DNA from: Fimbriimonadia bacterium
GTDB lineage: Bacteria; Armatimonadota; Fimbriimonadia; Fimbriimonadales; GBS-DC
Length of the DNA stretch: 46,262 bases
Reading direction: 5' to 3'
NCBI GenBank assembly: GCA_026129765.1
Contig: JAHCHP010000024.1
Location: forward strand, 1 to 46,262
The notes beneath the pieces were generated by a model. That model ran no database searches and was not told the origin of the DNA. It saw only the letters and a program-made list of their open reading frames with translations. This document shows, one piece after another, positions 8,486-17,542 of this stretch (its first letter is position 1; each line of letters begins with the position of its first letter). The position numbers and the translations under genes were made by a program.

Positions 8486-9976
8486 TCAACAGCCCAAGCC
8501 AAAGTTGAACAGCACAATCAACAGATCGGTGTCATTGACGATGCCGTCGCCGTTGATGTCGGCAATGGGATCGTTGGAGCCGAAAGCGAACAACACGATC
8601 AGCAGGTCGGTGTCATTAGAACAGCCATCCTCGTTCAAGTCCGAAGCAGGCTGCCCATTCAACGCGAAGATATGCGGCATACCGGACCCCGAAGCGACTC
8701 CCGGAATCCGCACTTCCACCACCGTCTTACTGCGGTTGGGTGAGAGGGTCGGTTCAAACAACGCGGGACTGTTACGCTCTTCTGCCACCCATTGCGTTCC
8801 GTTCCAACCGGCGCGGTCCATCGCGGTGATCGGCTCCGGCGTTCCTGAGCCATGATTGAACCAGTCTGGCGCGGCAACCGTCCCGAAATCGCTCGTGTTA
8901 TCTGAATAAACGATTTCGACATTGAATACTGAACTGCCGTTCGCGCACGCAGTCAGAAAACCGAGCCGCCGGTAATTGCCTGCGGTGACGGGGATCACAA
9001 TCACCGGGTCAAGGACCGGATTGTAGGGAACCGCGTTTTTATCCAGGTAGTCGCCCAGTTGATAGCTGCCTAAGCCCGGATGGGTGGAGCGAATCCGCCC
9101 ATTTTTCGGTAAGCCATCGACATTGATTGCCGATCCGCCCGCCACAAAATTATGGAAGTTGGGTGGGTCAAAGAAACCGGCAGTGTCGTCGTACATGTTT
9201 TCGGCATCCCAAATGGCATCGGTGTTAAACACGCTGGAAAGATCGACCCGAACCACCGCCGAGTCGGAACGCAGCGCATTCATGGCGAACACTCCCGCGC
9301 GTGTGCGGAAGTTGCCGGTCACGTTGGTGAAAAAGCCGTTGCCGACTTCTATCCGATCCACCGTCTTGAAGGGGTTCGTGTTGAGTATGGCTTCAAAAAT
9401 CGCGGGGTTTGTTTGATTCTCGATTCGCCAGCGCGTATTACCCACCAACGTGCATCGGGTCATGCCGGTAATCACTTCCGGCGTGCCGGTGCTGTGGTTG
9501 AACCAGTCCGGCGCGCTCACGCCTTGGAAATAGAAGTCGGTTGTGCCGTCTGTGTAATACACGATGGCATCCATAAATGCGTTGCCATTGCTGGAACTGG
9601 TCAACAGCCCGATTTGCGGGTAGATGGCATTGGGTAAATCGATAGAAACATACCCGCTAAAAGAGTCGACTTGGAGACAGTTCAACCCGGCATAGCTGCC
9701 TAATTGGTAGGTTCCTAAGCCGCTGACTGAGTTGAGCATGCCATCAACAGGCAGCCCTGCCGGAGTACCGCCCACGGTGAAGTTGAAGGCGTTCGACATA
9801 TCAAAAAAGCCGCCCGAGTCTTGGTTAATCACCCGGTTATCGTAAATCGCGTCGACCGTGAAAATCTCGCTCATATCGACACGGACCTGCGCAGGTGTGT
9901 GGGATGCCAAGAGAACCGCCATGAGCGCGCTCAATCCTCTTCCCCCAAATACCTGGGAACAACGATCACAATTCAT
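8486..9976 (-). CDS. secreted two-domain protein with dockerin-like EF-hand tail
   Basis: A 496-residue exported protein. ATG 9976 is chosen because GGGAGG lies six bases upstream; a longer frame to 10180 would swallow the promoter. The signal peptide is near residues 12-30 (LSALMAVLLASHTPAQ). Two homologous domains of about 190-200 residues follow, each opening with VRVD[ML]S and containing the phrase APDWFNHSTGTPE or APDWFNHGSGTPE, so the body is an internal duplication of unknown fold. The last 51 residues hold two calcium-loop repeats (DLNEDGCSNDTDLLIVLFAF, then DINGDGIVNDTDLLIVLFNF) and end GLGC. The same tail ends two other genes here (11885, 29803). A surface or polysaccharide-related role is likely but unproven. 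Confidence 0.8.
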   Translation of the reverse strand: MNCDRCSQVFGGRGLSALMAVLLASHTPAQVRVDMSEIFTVDAIYDNRVINQDSGGFFDMSNAFNFTVGGTPAGLPVDGMLNSVSGLGTYQLGSYAGLNCLQVDSFSGYVSIDLPNAIYPQIGLLTSSSNGNAFMDAIVYYTDGTTDFYFQGVSAPDWFNHSTGTPEVITGMTRCTLVGNTRWRIENQTNPAIFEAILNTNPFKTVDRIEVGNGFFTNVTGNFRTRAGVFAMNALRSDSAVVRVDLSSVFNTDAIWDAENMYDDTAGFFDPPNFHNFVAGGSAINVDGLPKNGRIRSTHPGLGSYQLGDYLDKNAVPYNPVLDPVIVIPVTAGNYRRLGFLTACANGSSVFNVEIVYSDNTSDFGTVAAPDWFNHGSGTPEPITAMDRAGWNGTQWVAEERNSPALFEPTLSPNRSKTVVEVRIPGVASGSGMPHIFALNGQPASDLNEDGCSNDTDLLIVLFAFGSNDPIADINGDGIVNDTDLLIVLFNFGLGC

Positions 9977-10047
9977 ATGATTCCTCCCGTTTGCTGAGCA
10001 AACAACATGCCGCCCCAATAGGCGCTGATCAAAACAATAACACTCAA

Positions 10048-10077
10048 AGTATAACACGAAAAAGGTGTCGTTGTCAA
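10048..10077 (-). promoter_or_regulatory. sigma-70-type promoter for the 8486-9976 gene
   Basis: On the minus strand TTGACA (10077-10072), an 18-base spacer and TATACT (10053-10048) form a near-consensus promoter. It points at the start at 9976, with a leader of roughly 65 bases containing the GGGAGG site. Confidence 0.75.
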
Positions 10078-10120
10078 GCGCAGTCGTCCGGAGTATAGCC
10101 TGTGCAGAGAAGGCATGGGC

Positions 10121-10132
10121 TATAATAGTGGT
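10121..10132 (+). promoter_or_regulatory. -10 box abutting a start codon (leaderless mRNA likely)
   Basis: TATAAT at 10121-10126 is followed by six bases and then ATG 10133. Transcription from this box would begin at or beside the A of the start codon, and no Shine-Dalgarno sequence is present. No good -35 is visible at the expected distance. Confidence 0.6.
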
Positions 10133-11797
10133 ATGAACGCCAGACCTTATATTGTCGTTGCGGATGATGAGCCTGAGCATTTGACCGCCTTAGCAGACGC
10201 TTTGACCCGGCGTTACGGCGCAGACTATCAAGTAGTCACACACCTCTCCCCCCAATCGGCATTGAACCATTTAGAATTGTTGAAAGAGGAAGAAGCCGTG
10301 GTGGCATTAGTCATCGCGGACCAGCGTATGCCGGGAATGTCGGGGTTAGAGATGCTGCAACAGTCGCACCCGCTGCACCCACATGCCATGCGTGGGCTGC
10401 TGGTGGCTTGGGGCGACCAAGAGTCGTCCGAGTCGATCATTCATGGCTGCGCTTTTGGCATTCTGAACAACTACATCTACAAACCTTGGCACCCGCCCGA
10501 AGTTCATCTCTACCCATTGGTCAACAAGTTCTTAACCGACTGGGCGCGCGCGCAAGGGCATCGCATGGAACTGGTCAATGTGGTGGGCGAAGAGGCGTCG
10601 CCGCGCATGCGCGAAATCAGCGAACTGCTGCACCGCAGCGGGATTCCCTATGGCGCGCATGACTTTGAATCGAAGCGGGGTAAAAAACTACTGTCGCAAG
10701 TCAGTCTGGACGCTTCCCGTCTGCCGGTCGTTATTTTGTTAGATGGTCAGGTGCTGGTGCAACCGCAAAATTCAGATATCTTGGACGCGATGGGCGCAAC
10801 CAATTTAGATGAGCCGGTATGCGATCTGCTGGTGATTGGCGCAGGTCCGGCGGGATTGTCGGCTGCTGTCTATGGCGCATCGGAAGGGTTGAGAACCATT
10901 GTGGTAGAGTGCAATGTCGTGGGCGGGCAGGCAGGCATGAGCTCGCTGATCCGAAACTATCTCGGTTTCCCCGACGGTATCAGCGGAGCCGAGCTGACCC
11001 AACGCGCTTATCAACAGGCGTGGCTGTTCGCGGCGAAGTTCGTGTTTGCGCGGGAAGCGGTTCATCTCTCTGCGAGAAAAGATTGCCGCTACTTGAAACT
11101 GTCTGATGGGCGTGAAATCAAAGCGCGGGCGGTGATCGTCGCCACCGGCGCATCCTATAAACGGTTAGACATTCCTTCCTTAAACCGGTTTGATGGAACC
11201 AGCGTGCTGTATACGCCGGAGGGCGATAACCGTTGGCTCAAAGGGGTCGAGGCGTGTGTGGTGGGCGCGGGCAACTCGGCAGGTCAAAACGTGGTTCATA
11301 TGGCGAAACAAGCGAAGACGGTCCACCTCATCGCGCGGGGCGACTCGTTGGAGCGCACTATGTCCGATTATCTGATCAAGTCGATCCGCCACCTGCCCAA
11401 TGTGGAGGTTCATTTGAACTCGGAAATCGTGGAGGGACTCGGGGTCCAATCGCTGGAAGGGGTGGAAGTGTTGGATAAGTCGACCGGCGCGAGAAAGCAA
11501 ATCCCCGCGCGCATCTGTTTTGTGATGATTGGCGCGGATCCCAACACCGGCTGGCTGGCGGACGCGCTGGCGCGAGACTCGCGGGGCTACTTGTTGACAG
11601 GCAGTACGGTGCTGACCCAAAGCGATGCTTGGCGTCTGCAGCGCGCGCCCACGCTCTATGAAACCAGCATGCCGGGTGTCTATGCGGTGGGCGACGTTCG
11701 AGCTGGATCGGTGAAACGAATCGCTTCTGCGGCGGGCGAAGGGTCGGTCGTGGTGTCGACAATTCACGACTACCTCACGGCTCCCGACGAACTTTGA
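10133..11797 (+). CDS. fused response regulator / thioredoxin-like / thioredoxin-reductase-like flavoprotein
   Basis: A 554-residue three-part protein. Residues 1-130 are a receiver domain (ADDEPEHL with acidic residues at 11-12, probable phospho-acceptor Asp63 in ADQRMPGMSG, YKPW as the late Lys). About 145-215 is a glutaredoxin/thioredoxin-like fold (RSGIPYGAHDFES, LPVVILLDGQVLVQP) without a CxxC. From about 228 comes an FAD/NAD(P) reductase: VIGAGPAGLSAAVYG, GGQAGMSSLIRNYLGFP, the second nucleotide loop VVGAGNSAGQNVVH near 372, and AVGDVRAGSVKRIASAAGEG near the end. Where thioredoxin reductases carry the redox CxxC, this protein reads TPEGDNRWLKG, so disulphide chemistry at that site is excluded. 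Such fusions are known in databases; the electron acceptor is unknown. The start lies directly behind a -10 box. Confidence 0.85.
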   Translation: MNARPYIVVADDEPEHLTALADALTRRYGADYQVVTHLSPQSALNHLELLKEEEAVVALVIADQRMPGMSGLEMLQQSHPLHPHAMRGLLVAWGDQESSESIIHGCAFGILNNYIYKPWHPPEVHLYPLVNKFLTDWARAQGHRMELVNVVGEEASPRMREISELLHRSGIPYGAHDFESKRGKKLLSQVSLDASRLPVVILLDGQVLVQPQNSDILDAMGATNLDEPVCDLLVIGAGPAGLSAAVYGASEGLRTIVVECNVVGGQAGMSSLIRNYLGFPDGISGAELTQRAYQQAWLFAAKFVFAREAVHLSARKDCRYLKLSDGREIKARAVIVATGASYKRLDIPSLNRFDGTSVLYTPEGDNRWLKGVEACVVGAGNSAGQNVVHMAKQAKTVHLIARGDSLERTMSDYLIKSIRHLPNVEVHLNSEIVEGLGVQSLEGVEVLDKSTGARKQIPARICFVMIGADPNTGWLADALARDSRGYLLTGSTVLTQSDAWRLQRAPTLYETSMPGVYAVGDVRAGSVKRIASAAGEGSVVVSTIHDYLTAPDEL

Positions 11798-11884
11798 ATT
11801 GGAGGCTCTGTTTTGAGCCACTGTCCCATAGGAACCGGTCGCGGTTTGATCCGTAAACAGACATGGAATGAAGGAGGCAAACTG

Positions 11885-13033
11885 ATGAGAGCATACATTC
11901 TCTTTCTTGTCCTTGGGACACTCCTATTCGCGCGGCTTGAGGCGCAGTCCTATCATTACTTTGTAGAGGATATGGGCGTATTGCCCGGCGAAGAGTCCAG
12001 CGTGGCGCGCGGTATCAACGATCCTGGCGATGTCGTGGGCTGGTCGGGAGCGCGTCCTTTCCTCTATACCGACGCGAATGGGATCATATCCTTGGGCGCA
12101 TTTGGCGGGGCGCAAGCCACTTGGGCGGTTGACCTGAACAATAGCGGCGTGATCATTGGCGGCGCGCGTTCGGGCGCAACGGAGTTCGGCATTCGGCATG
12201 CGGGCGGACTTTGGCAAAATTTGAACTTAGGGTTCAGTTATGCTTACGGCATCAATCAAGCAGGGCAAGTCGTGGGCGTCTATGGCGCCAGTGTCTTTAC
12301 CCAACAAGCCTTTATGATCGACCCGCAAAACGGTTTGACCACCCTCGGTTTGGGGGTGGCGCGCGCGATTAACGATGATGGCTGGACGGTGGGGTATACC
12401 AACAGTTACGAAGCCTTTTTATGGAAGCCGGGACAGGGTATTCAGACCTTGGGAACGTTGCAAGGCTTTCCCCGCGCTTTTGCCGCCACGATCAACTCCA
12501 ATGGCGACATCGCAGGCTACCTGCATAACGGGCTTTCAGGGACTTCGGCGCGCTCCAAGATTTTTTTCTACCGGCTGGGCAGCGGTATGACCGATCTGGG
12601 AGGTCCCGGCTCTTTGAATGAGGTCTGGGAGATGAACTCTGATGGGAAGATGGTGGGGCGTTATTTCCCCAGCGCAAGCAACACCGGATTGTATCGCGCG
12701 TTCGATTATGTCCCGGGGCATGGCTTTCGCGATCTGAACACGCTGATCAATCCTGCGGGAGGCTGGGTTCTGCTTTGGGCGACTGGAATCAACGAGCGCG
12801 GGCAGATCACCTGTGACGCCTTCAACAATCTGATTCCCGGCTCGCGGGGTGTCCGGCTGACCCCGATCCCGCGCGGCGATAGGGATATGAACGGATGTGT
12901 GGAAGATGCCGATCTTTTGGGAGTGTTATTCGCGTTTGGCGCGTCTGGCGGTCCTGAAGATCTGAATAACGACGGTATCGTGAACGATGGCGATTTGCTC
13001 ATCGTGTTGCTGAACTTCGGCGCAGGCTGCTGA
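11885..13033 (+). CDS. secreted HAF-repeat-like protein with dockerin-like tail
   Basis: A 382-residue exported protein. ATG 11885 has GGAGG at spacing; an earlier in-frame ATG at 11813 would add an unlikely N-terminal extension. The signal peptide is RAYILFLVLGTLLFARLEAQ. The body is made of short repeats of the type GINDPGDVVGWSG, DLNNSGVIIGGARSG, GINQAGQVVGVYG, AINDDGWTVGYTN and TINSNGDIAGYLH, i.e. HAF/DUF3466-type beta-propeller strands as in many extracellular proteins. The tail has GCVEDADLLGVLFAFG and DLNNDGIVNDGDLLIVLLNF, ending GAGC, shared with the genes at 8486 and 29803. It lies 87 bases after the flavoprotein gene. Confidence 0.8.
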   Translation: MRAYILFLVLGTLLFARLEAQSYHYFVEDMGVLPGEESSVARGINDPGDVVGWSGARPFLYTDANGIISLGAFGGAQATWAVDLNNSGVIIGGARSGATEFGIRHAGGLWQNLNLGFSYAYGINQAGQVVGVYGASVFTQQAFMIDPQNGLTTLGLGVARAINDDGWTVGYTNSYEAFLWKPGQGIQTLGTLQGFPRAFAATINSNGDIAGYLHNGLSGTSARSKIFFYRLGSGMTDLGGPGSLNEVWEMNSDGKMVGRYFPSASNTGLYRAFDYVPGHGFRDLNTLINPAGGWVLLWATGINERGQITCDAFNNLIPGSRGVRLTPIPRGDRDMNGCVEDADLLGVLFAFGASGGPEDLNNDGIVNDGDLLIVLLNFGAGC

Positions 13034-13199
13034 TGAGACCGGCAACGCAGGATAGAAAAAACGCAAGGGCGCAAAGTTTATTTGCGATTGTTGGGGCAGT
13101 CTGCCGGTGGCTGCCCGAGATTGGAGGACGAAACTCCGTCTTCGCCGTTGCGCGTAAGGGTAGACCCGTGTGTCTAACCAGAAATTACCATAGACCCGT

Positions 13200-13412
13200 T
13201 AGAAGCAGACCCTTCGCTGCGCTCAGGGTGACAGTCATTGTGTCATGCCGAGCCTGCCGAGGCATCTGCTTTTTTAGAAGCAGACCCTTCGCTTCGCTCA
13301 GGGTGACATTCGGAACGCGTTGCTCCTTCCCCTTGCTTGAAGGGGGAAGGCTGGGAAGGGTTTCCTGTCATGCCAAGCGCAACCGAAGCATCTGTTTTTC
13401 TCATTTCAGGTT
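13200..13412. repeat. cluster of dispersed CHPERSEGS-type repeats
   Basis: Units are visible at 13203 (AGCAGACCCTTCGCTGCGCT), 13241 (reverse form GTCATGCCGAGCCTGCCGAG), 13277 (AGCAGACCCTTCGCTTCGCT) and 13367 (TGTCATGCCAAGCGCAACCG). The preceding stretch 13034-13200 holds GGGGCAGTCTGCC and GGGTAGACCC pieces like those at 31329-31417. The frame open at 13033-13503 is a by-product and I do not call it a gene. Confidence 0.6.
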
Positions 13413-13503
13413 GCGTTCGCCACATTTAAGCAAAGAATCGACAAGAAGCGTTCAAACCAGCCTCTTCCCAGGCATCATCTCCAATACCACGCGCCGGAGA
13501 TGA

Positions 13504-13976
13504 TCAAAAACAAGGCATGCATAAACAAGCAAATTCCTCAAGCTCATGCCCAACGGGTTGCCCTTGCTTTTACCCCTTTGCGTCTTTGCGTTGTTTGTGA
13601 GAATTCTCCACACTTTGTATCTATGAGTGTGTACCCGTAAATTTACCAGTTTGAGAGAGAATATTTAGTCATGCTAAGCATTTTGCACATCTAACCCCTC
13701 TGAACGCCTTCCATTCCCAAAATCCCATTGGCAACCCTCTACAGATGACCCATGTCAATCAAGAGCCTCACAAGCCGATTCCCCTCGAAATATCGCCCTT
13801 TATCTTCCAAAATCATCAAAGTCTCTCTCAAAAAAACACGCCGTTATCAAAATGCCCTTTGAGAGAAAATCGGTCGACTTGACAAGTGCTGTTTAAATGG
13901 GGTATACTCTCTCAGATGGTCGAGAGTGAGTCTACCAGTAGTAGACTTCGGGAACTCTGATCACAAAATGTTTTCT
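13504..13976 (+). promoter_or_regulatory. CRISPR leader region with promoter and leader hairpin
   Basis: No ORF of note lies here. TTGACA at 13879-13884, an 18-base spacer and TATACT at 13903-13908 make a strong promoter aimed at the array, so the transcript should begin near 13915, about 60 bases before the first repeat. The leader RNA holds AGTCTAC-CAGTA-GTAGACT (13929-13947), a 7-bp hairpin. Upstream, TTTGAGAGAGAA (13650) and TTTGAGAGAAA (13858) are direct repeats, with an inverted TCTCTCTCAAA at 13822. These may be adaptation motifs, but that is inference. Confidence 0.75.
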
Positions 13977-16900
13977 GTTAGAATAGTGAGGGCTTCTTAG
14001 AGGCATTGAAACTTGCTCATGCAAATGTTTTAGACAATTTGCAGAATGCAAAGTTAGAATAGTGAGGGCTTCTTAGAGGCATTGAAACTGATAAATTTTT
14101 GTTTCGTTGGTACTACTGTGAAACTGTTAGAATAGTGAGGGCTTCTTAGAGGCATTGAAACATTCCAGCCGTGTTGCCTTCGCAAGACCCAGAGTCCCCG
14201 TTAGAATAGTGAGGGCTTCTTAGAGGCATTGAAACGAGCATGATTATTGCACATGCTCCTCCAAGAATCAACACGTTAGAATAGTGAGGGCTTCTTAGAG
14301 GCATTGAAACAACTTTTAACTTTACAACGGCTCAAAAAGCAGTTGCAATGTTAGAATAGTGAGGGCTTCTTAGAGGCATTGAAACATTTTTACAGATTTG
14401 ACAATTTATGTTTTTTAATATAAATTGTTAGAATAGTGAGGGCTTCTTAGAGGCATTGAAACTGAGCAGGTTCTTCCGAGTTAATATTAACTACCCGGTG
14501 TTAGAATAGTGAGGGCTTCTTAGAGGCATTGAAACTTTTGCGCGCTTTACACGAGGTATTTTAACACCCGCGTTAGAATAGTGAGGGCTTCTTAGAGGCA
14601 TTGAAACGGAAACCATTTATTATCAGAATTTTATTACATACTCGTTAGAATAGTGAGGGCTTCTTAGAGGCATTGAAACCCACGGCCATCGTCGCGAGGG
14701 CCCATATACTTCCTTACAAGTTAGAATAGTGAGGGCTTCTTAGAGGCATTGAAACGCCGTCCATGATCGCGCGATACGGCAATCGTGCCCACGTTAGAAT
14801 AGTGAGGGCTTCTTAGAGGCATTGAAACCCTCATCCACGAACATCTGGAGGAATATTAAGTTAAGTTAGAATAGTGAGGGCTTCTTAGAGGCATTGAAAC
14901 TATTAGCATCATTAGGGATAGGAGGTTGTATCCTATCGTTAGAATAGTGAGGGCTTCTTAGAGGCATTGAAACGAGACTATTAGACGCGAGCGCGCATAA
15001 TTACATGATTAGTTAGAATAGTGAGGGCTTCTTAGAGGCATTGAAACAATGTCGAGAGGAAAGACTTAATTATTTATATTAAGTCGTTAGAATAGTGAGG
15101 GCTTCTTAGAGGCATTGAAACGTGGCTTTACCTTACTTCTTCGGTTCCGCCACCTCAAGTTAGAATAGTGAGGGCTTCTTAGAGGCATTGAAACCAAAAA
15201 AAAAGATTTAATGCGAAGATTTAATTCGCATGTTAGAATAGTGAGGGCTTCTTAGAGGCATTGAAACTACCTTCCGCCCTACAGCACCGGAAATCTTGAA
15301 ATTCATGTTAGAATAGTGAGGGCTTCTTAGAGGCATTGAAACTTGGTTCCTCCTTCCACAGCAGTCTGAGCCTATCGCCGTTAGAATAGTGAGGGCTTCT
15401 TAGAGGCATTGAAACCCTACCGACGTTGCCTTGTACCTTGAAATTCATATGACCTCGTTAGAATAGTGAGGGCTTCTTAGAGGCATTGAAACTGTTTTTT
15501 GGCTGCATGTCGTTGCAACCATGCTAAAGTTAGAATAGTGAGGGCTTCTTAGAGGCATTGAAACGCCTCTCAGCAGGCTTTAATTGGCTTTGGGGTACAA
15601 TATCGTTAGAATAGTGAGGGCTTCTTAGAGGCATTGAAACACGTCAATGTGCTCGAGCCATCGGAACAACTGCTCCATAGTTAGAATAGTGAGGGCTTCT
15701 TAGAGGCATTGAAACTTTTTTTGGATAAACAGGGAAACCATCTTGTTGTTAGAACGTTAGAATAGTGAGGGCTTCTTAGAGGCATTGAAACAGTAGATTT
15801 ATCGAAAGTCAATGAATTTGCAACTCATTGTTAGAATAGTGAGGGCTTCTTAGAGGCATTGAAACTAAATACTCTTTCTCTTTTTTTGCGCGCTTCGCTC
15901 GTGTTAGAATAGTGAGGGCTTCTTAGAGGCATTGAAACCCTCGGTCCGCGCCGCCCAAGCCGACAGCACGAACCGTTAGAATAGTGAGGGCTTCTTAGAG
16001 GCATTGAAACCACTCTTCGGGCGTCTGCCCGCCGAGCGTTACTTCCATGTTAGAATAGTGAGGGCTTCTTAGAGGCATTGAAACAACAGTACCAGCGCGA
16101 TAGAGAGTGTGTTCGAACCACAGGTTAGAATAGTGAGGGCTTCTTAGAGGCATTGAAACCGAGATTTATGACCGCCCCGCCGAGCGTGATGCTGCTCGTT
16201 AGAATAGTGAGGGCTTCTTAGAGGCATTGAAACACGCTTCTTTGGAAGCGAGCCGACGCAAATCTTTGAGTTAGAATAGTGAGGGCTTCTTAGAGGCATT
16301 GAAACATTGAAAAGGAAGCCCCGCCGAGCGTGATGCTGCTCGGGTTAGAATAGTGAGGGCTTCTTAGAGGCATTGAAACTCAATAGAAATGACCGCCCCG
16401 CCGAGCGTGATGCTGCGTTAGAATAGTGAGGGCTTCTTAGAGGCATTGAAACGCCCTGCTCTCTGTCCAGGTAGCATTTTGCTGCCTGAATCGTTAGAAT
16501 AGTGAGGGCTTCTTAGAGGCATTGAAACATTTCTTGCTCTACCAGAGATGGAATTTGGAACTGAGTTAGAATAGTGAGGGCTTCTTAGAGGCATTGAAAC
16601 TAATGATATACCTGATGATGTGGAGTTCTAACTCACACGTTAGAATAGTGAGGGCTTCTTAGAGGCATTGAAACTCTGTCTTGATCCTGACCTTTCCTGA
16701 GGATATAATCCTTGTTAGAATAGTGAGGGCTTCTTAGAGGCATTGAAACTTCGTGGACGAGGCAGAGTTGCAAAAAAACCTGCGCGAGTTAGAATAGTGA
16801 GGGCTTCTTAGAGGCATTGAAACTCCCCCGATTGGGGTCGCAGGCTTGTGACAACCTTACGTGTTAGAATAGTGAGGGCTTCTTAGAGGCATTGAAACTC

Positions 16901-16992
16901 GAAGGTCATTTTCCTCTACACCGCACATCGCAGGTTAGAAAAGAAGATTAGAAAATAAGTTTTCTAATCTTAAGAGCAATGAAAGGACAAGA

Positions 16993-17313
16993 ATGCAATA
17001 TTATGATGCAATTCTTGACAATACGATTAAAATAGTGGAAACACTATTAAGTAGAGATATGAATATTATTGCGACATGTCTTGAAGAAGTTGAAGGATTG
17101 ACAGGCAATTATTCAGGCTTGCCTATGCTAACAGGTAAGATAAAGTCTCTTATAACAAGTTTCTTTGACTATGTTTTATATAGTACGGTCATTGATAAAC
17201 AATATGTATGGATTTGCAATAATACCGATAGATATCCTTGCAAAGTTCCATATAGAGATTTCCCGAGTATAATTGAACAAGATTATAATAAAATTTGGAG
17301 GCAGCATGGATAA
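16993..17313 (+). CDS. small protein of unknown function in the CRISPR cassette (ORF1)
   Basis: A 106-residue product starting ATG 16993 with AAGGA five bases upstream. The sequence looks like a genuine globular protein (MQYYDAILDNTIKIVETLLS, later SFFDYVLYSTVIDKQYVWIC and RDFPSIIEQDYNKIWRQHG) with no signal peptide. I recognise no family. Codon use is AT-rich (AGA for Arg, TTA for Leu), unlike the host genes. It overlaps the next ORF by 8 bases (ATGGATAA), which suggests translational coupling within a compact foreign operon. Confidence 0.6.
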   Translation: MQYYDAILDNTIKIVETLLSRDMNIIATCLEEVEGLTGNYSGLPMLTGKIKSLITSFFDYVLYSTVIDKQYVWICNNTDRYPCKVPYRDFPSIIEQDYNKIWRQHG

Positions 17314-17542
17314 TTCATTTTGTAGTTTATGGAAAGAACTATTCAAAAAAAGGCGTAAACTCATTAAATTCGCTAATTCTATGTGTATAGAACCTGATAA
17401 GTTGGAATTAGAACTAAGGATTAAAAACATAGAAAATAAACTCAAGAAATCTGAAGAATTGATAAGAGAAGAATTGGAGTTTGAAAAAGAACTTCAAAAA
17501 ACAATATTGGAGGTGGAACGTGGAAAAAAACAAGAAAGTTGA
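17306..17542 (+). CDS. small charged coiled-coil protein in the CRISPR cassette (ORF2)
   Basis: A 78-residue product. ATG 17306 has GGAGG at 17297-17301, four bases upstream, and is preferred over an earlier in-frame ATG at 17273 that lacks such a site. The N-terminal part is basic (LWKELFKKRRKLIKFAN). From about residue 30 it is a charged helix (ELRIKNIENKLKKSEELIRE and so on) likely to form a coiled coil. It overlaps ORF1 by 8 bases and ORF3 by 23. The family is unknown. Confidence 0.6.
   Translation: MDNSFCSLWKELFKKRRKLIKFANSMCIEPDKLELELRIKNIENKLKKSEELIREELEFEKELQKTILEVERGKKQES

Noticed and set aside
13033..13503. Open frame of 156 codons after the gene at 11885
   Set aside because: It is made mostly of dispersed repeats (SRPFAALRVT and similar), overlaps the upstream stop, and has no ribosome binding site of its own.
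13474..13504. Inverted repeat ATCATCTCC / GGAGATGAT as a terminator
   Set aside because: No T-run follows on either strand at the right distance; kept only as an unexplained hairpin before the CRISPR leader.
15831..16013. Minus-strand frame inside the CRISPR array
   Set aside because: It is produced only by the repeat, which is open in this direction when spacers happen to keep frame.
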